Part shown: one piece after another, positions 60,501-64,000 of the stretch | How positions within the stretch are numbered: the first letter of the stretch is position 1 | Layout: every line of letters starts with the position of its first letter | Assembly (NCBI GenBank): GCA_030848705.1 | Contig: CM061239.1 | Location: 85,976,363-86,040,362, forward strand | Source of the DNA: Heracleum sosnowskyi | Lineage: Eukaryota > Streptophyta > Magnoliopsida > Apiales > Apiaceae | Direction of reading: 5' to 3' | DNA length: 64,000 bases | The notes under the pieces: generated by a model | What the model was told of the DNA's origin: nothing | Database searches by the model: none | What the model saw: the letters and a program-made list of their open reading frames with translations, nothing else | Made by a program: the position numbers and the translations under genes

Positions 60501-61182
60501 TCATGTTCCTTGTAGAACCCTTAACCTAAGAACTCTTAGAACTCTATCTTATTTTTTAAAATAATATATATTTATTATATGAAGGTCATGGGTAAAGTTG
60601 TCCAAAAATACAAAATACATTGATATCGATCACAAAATTCTCCAACATCATCATAAAATTTTCCCAATTTTTTTAATCAATTTTTGTGAAAATATTCAAA
60701 TTATTGTATAAACACAATATCAGATAACAGTGTTCAGCAGCTGAACATTTAAATACAAGTAAGTTCAGTTGCAGAACTTTAAAATTTATGTGTTTGATTT
60801 CAAATTCGATTGCATGACTTTTATGTTCAGCGGTAGAACACGAAAGTTATGGTATGAAAATAATGTGAATAACATTGTTCAACAGCTGAACATTATAAAA
60901 ATAATCAAGTTCACTTGTAGAACTTCGTGAAAAAAAGTAAGTTCAGTTGTAGAACTTTGAAGTTCATATACATAACTTTTAAAATTCAGTTGCAGAACAC
61001 TGTATTTATACTATGAAACAAAATAGGTTCGGCAGTAGAATCCTTTTATTCCAACAATACCCATATAAGATTTTGTATATAAAAATAAGTTGAATCTGAA
61101 CAGTTGATCTAGTAATAATCCAACGGCATATAACAGTTCTAAAGTTCTTTTTTAGTAATCGGTTCTTTCTTGTGCCTAACCC
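60499..61182. mobile_element. Candidate non-autonomous element inserted in a TA microsatellite
   Basis: The left end (ggtcatgttccttgtagaac, then aagaactcttagaactc) is an imperfect inverse of the right end (gaactttagaac on the complement, then aagaaagaacc and gggttaggcac). The two ends abut TA runs, as for plant elements that insert in (TA)n. There is no coding capacity. The interior carries eight short palindromes. Confidence 0.4.
60732..61041. repeat. Eight copies of a 15-bp degenerate palindrome GTTCAnnnGnWGAAC
   Basis: Copies at 60,732, 60,763, 60,825, 60,877, 60,909, 60,941, 60,984 and 61,027. They range from the near-perfect GTTCAGCAGCTGAAC to GTTCGGCAGTAGAAT. They are spaced 31-62 bp. 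Confidence 0.85.
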
Positions 61183-61339
61183 TATATATATATATTAATT
61201 TTAGATTTACGATTATATAATATAAAGTAATTTTATCTTATGAATCACAAATTAAATCACAAATTTTATATTACTTTTTGTATCCAATATTTCATTGTTG
61301 TAACTAAATTGAACGTTAGTCATTTGCGGTTAATACTTT

Positions 61340-61831
61340 TGTTAGGCCGAATACACAATATATAATCAATATATATAAGAATAACAATCAAGAACACTGT
61401 TTATGATCAATAAACTGAATTATATTAAATAACTCTTCTCTCAGTGATGTAAAATATCACAGAGAGCTGCTAGGTTACAAGAATAATGTATTCAGTATTC
61501 GCATACCTTTTAGGGTTAACCTATCTGTGTTTATATAAAACACAGTTACACAATCAATCTCAAATTGATATTCCTATAAATCAGCTATACAATTTATATC
61601 AATTTAGGATTGCTTCTGTCTTTTGTCCCGTTTCTTTAGCTATCTCAATATATCTTGCTTCTTTCCATCTTCAAGATATATTGCTTCTAGAATCTTCAAG
61701 TATGCACCGACAGCTAAATAAACTCTCACCCCGTCAGACTTTAACAAACTCTGACTGGCTTCTAGTGTAAACTCTGATAAGTACCTGTTACTTAAACACT
61801 GATAAACGATCATCAGCAATTATATCTAACA
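61340..61831 (-). repeat. S3 3' LTR
   Basis: TGTTAGGCCGAA to ATATCTAACA. A TATATAAA box on the coding strand lies at 61,530-61,537. Words AACTCTGA at 61,747 and 61,769 sit at the start of the LTR in sense orientation. Confidence 0.82.
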
Positions 61832-61846
61832 ATCTCCCCCAACTTG
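61832..61846 (-). promoter_or_regulatory. Polypurine tract of S3
   Basis: The coding strand reads AGTTGGGGGAGAT directly before the LTR, as in A and B. Confidence 0.85.
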
Positions 61847-61975
61847 TGCATGACAAAAATGTACAAGTTAAAAGATAATTGATGATGTCAAAACATTAAC
61901 AAATGCAGTGTTTATAACATAACAGAGTTTAACTTTTACTTAAAACAGAAAACTTTAAAAGCTTACAGTCAGCCT

Positions 61976-64000
61976 TTACTTAATTTCTTGAATGTCAGGC
62001 ACTGTTCTGAGATAATCTGTAAGTAGTCTTCTTTCAGCTCTTTCTAGCTCAGCAGTCATAATCTCTTTCAGCTCCTTAAGTTCTGGATCTCTTTCACCAG
62101 TCTGATATATGGCAGCCCTCAGAGAATAAATGCTGTTTTTATTCATCGCATTTCCAAGTCTTATAAAGAAAGACTTATCAGACTCTAGATTGAACTCTAA
62201 GACTTTTATTCCCAGTGCAGTCCTGAATCTTGCACTATTCCTCTTCATCTCTACCATCTTTCCATGAGCATCTCTATATTTAGGAATATAAGCACTTGAA
62301 ATTCTGGATCCAAGCAAAACTTTAGACTTCATCATTCTCTCTTTCAAAACTTGAGCAGCATTATGAGTACTTTGATTTTTCACTTTCAATAGATACAAAA
62401 CATACTCCAGCTCTTCCCATAGCTTCAGATGAATGTCAGCTTCTCCAACTCTATAAACTCTTCCATCAGCCATAAAGTATAACATAAACTCCTTTTTAAT
62501 TCCTTTGTGATAGATCATCTGAACAGACTCTAACTTGTCAAGGCTTTCTTGAGTTACCCCAACACCAGGTTCTGCCAGTGATGTATGATCTAAAGGACTG
62601 TTATTTATTCTTTTCTCTCTATGTGATCCCAAACCATATTTATCATAAGTTTCCTTTCCTAATACTGATCTGGTTTGAAGAAAATTCACATTTCCTGGCT
62701 TCAGAGTTTCATCTCTAGTTGATTTTCCAAAAATATCTTGGAGTTGTGAAGATATCAACTGAGTTTGTACAACTTGAGCAATGCTAGAGGTTGTCACAAC
62801 TTTAGCAGAATTATCAACTTGAGCAACGTCAGTGGTTGATTGATTAGGTCTTGATTCAACTTGAGCCATGTCAGAGGTTGAATGAGCCTTCTTTGATAAC
62901 TCAGGTTATTCAATCAATTTACCTTTACCTTTATCAGTGCTTGCTCCAACAGGCCTCCTTGAATATTGTAAACTCTATTGAGAGTTCACATTCTCTTTAA
63001 TAAAGATTCCTAGTTCCTTTCTCCTAGGAGCCTTGACAGCCTTTTTCTTGTAAGTTCTAGCTTCAACCTTCTTCTTATGCTCTTCAGCAAGAATCTGCAT
63101 TTCAGCATCCATATCTTCAACTGTGGCTTCACCACCATGTTCTTCCAGAAACAGCTTAGCTGCAATCTCTTCATCAGTAATTGGATTGGCTGAAATCACT
63201 AGACTTTTAAGTCTTGAAGAAGATTGAGCACCAGAGTTTACTCTATCAGAGTTTGTCAGCTTAGCAGAGTTTGACCTAAGTCTCCCTTGCTCTTGAGCAG
63301 ATTTTGACCTTTTCTCTGATTCTTTGCTTCCACCATCTGTTGCATCATCCCTCCGTCTCAGAGTTGGAGTCCTTTTGCATTTGTCTTTAGGAACTCTCTC
63401 CCCCTTTTTGACATCATCAGGAATAAGTACAGATGTCAGCAATTCTAAAGATGCAGCAATAGAATCAATCTTTGTAGCCATTACATCTTGATTTCTTTCA
63501 ACTGTGCTTAGTCTCTGATTGATTTCGACCTGATCCTTGATCATAGAAGAATATTGAGCTCTATCAGTCTTCAAGGCCAATTCCTTAGCAACACTATCAT
63601 TCCTTAGGCCTATGACAACTTTGTGAGTCTCATCAAAGCGATTGTGCAAAGATTTTACTTGAACAATTGTGGCCTTCAAATGTGTCAACAGCTCAGGATT
63701 TGAAATTTCTTTAGCAGACTTAGCAACAAAATCAGCAGTTCTTTGTGTAGAGAAAATACAATATGCCCCTGACCAATTTGAATAGTACATTTCTCTATAA
63801 TGATCTTCAGTGGCACGTTGATTTTCCTTGACAGACTCTGCAGTAGGATCCCTTAGAAAAGGTATTGATTCATGATCATCAGAGTCTGAGAGTGCAATAT
63901 TGATTCCAGAGTTTGCATGATCAGAATTTGCAGAAGTGTGATCAGCACTGTCAGAGACAACTCTGTCTGCATCAACATTTTCTGCTAAAGGCTCTGCAGC
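61976..64000 (-). pseudogene. S3 third ORF ('env-like'), C-terminal part, broken
   Basis: One minus-strand region open from the right edge to a stop at 62,975-62,977, then on to a further stop near 62,906, then open again (62,869-61,976). The upstream part has a coiled coil (RLSTVERNQDVMATKIDSIA, about 63,450-63,530) ending LELLTSVLIPDDVKKGE, parallel to the A and B proteins. A Ser/Asn-rich linker encoded by the S3 word (NSDRVNSGAQ) follows, then a Lys/Glu helix. The last part has YFMADGRVYRVGEADIHLKL and a helical tail. Function unknown. The N-terminus is outside the window. Confidence 0.68.

Larger units (their letters stand above)
61340..64000 (-). mobile_element. S3: third Sirevirus-like element, 3' part only
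   Basis: It begins with a 492-bp LTR, then a polypurine tract with the same TTGGGGGAGAT core, then a broken third ORF that runs off the right edge. The orientation is minus. The candidate left target-site copy is acttt (61,335-61,339); its partner is outside. The LTR is half the length of those of A and B, and its repeated word differs, so this is a separate family. Confidence 0.85.

Overview
The window looks like eukaryotic plant DNA, most likely a eudicot. It is AT-rich and carries no recognisable host gene. Nearly all of it is LTR retrotransposon sequence primed by initiator-Met tRNA: every primer-binding site found is the plant TGGTATCAGAGC type. I cannot name the species.

Layout. Positions 1-58,016 form a five-deep Russian-doll nest, solved from TG...CA ends and 5-bp target-site duplications (TSDs). 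(1) C1, a Ty1/copia element on the minus strand, has its 5' LTR at 57,696-58,016, gag-protease at 56,192-57,625, and pol running off the left edge at 223-1. (2) G1, a decayed Ty3/gypsy chromovirus on the minus strand (224-56,191, TSD cttat), is inserted in C1. (3) A-minus, a large Sirevirus-like copia element (2,845-47,039, TSD atctg), interrupts the G1 integrase just before the chromodomain. (4) Two elements hit A-minus. A 4.8-kb solo LTR called G2 (6,901-11,720, TSD ctttt) lies in its third ORF. B, a second Sirevirus-like family (18,342-45,991, TSD atcac with one copy mutated to atcat), lies in its gag. (5) A-plus, a young and nearly intact sister of A-minus (32,787-45,912, TSD cagta), sits in the 5' LTR of B. 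By eye the A-plus LTRs differ at about 5 of 1,020 sites and the B LTRs at about 12 of 1,056, which agrees with the nesting order. To the right, 58,017-61,339 is AT-rich non-coding DNA with MITE-like candidates. From 61,340 to the edge is the 3' end of a third Sirevirus-like element, S3.

How the genes work together. A and B each encode Gag (RNA-binding capsid, two zinc knuckles), Pol (protease, integrase, reverse transcriptase, RNase H) and a very long third protein (about 1,490 codons in A, about 1,690 in B) at the position of the Sirevirus 'envelope-like' gene. I see no convincing signal peptide or fusion machinery in it. It is mostly low-complexity linker plus coiled coil. B also holds a small acidic ORF between pol and the third ORF.

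Most unusual signal. Each Sirevirus family carries its own short word scattered at equivalent places: LTR, Gag linker, integrase-RT linker, pol/third-ORF spacer and third-ORF linker. The words are TCAACGAAAY-like in A, TGACAGTA/GCTGTC-like in B and AACTCTGA-like in S3. This resembles a family-specific self-recognition or regulatory code, and I think it is the best candidate here for an undescribed system.
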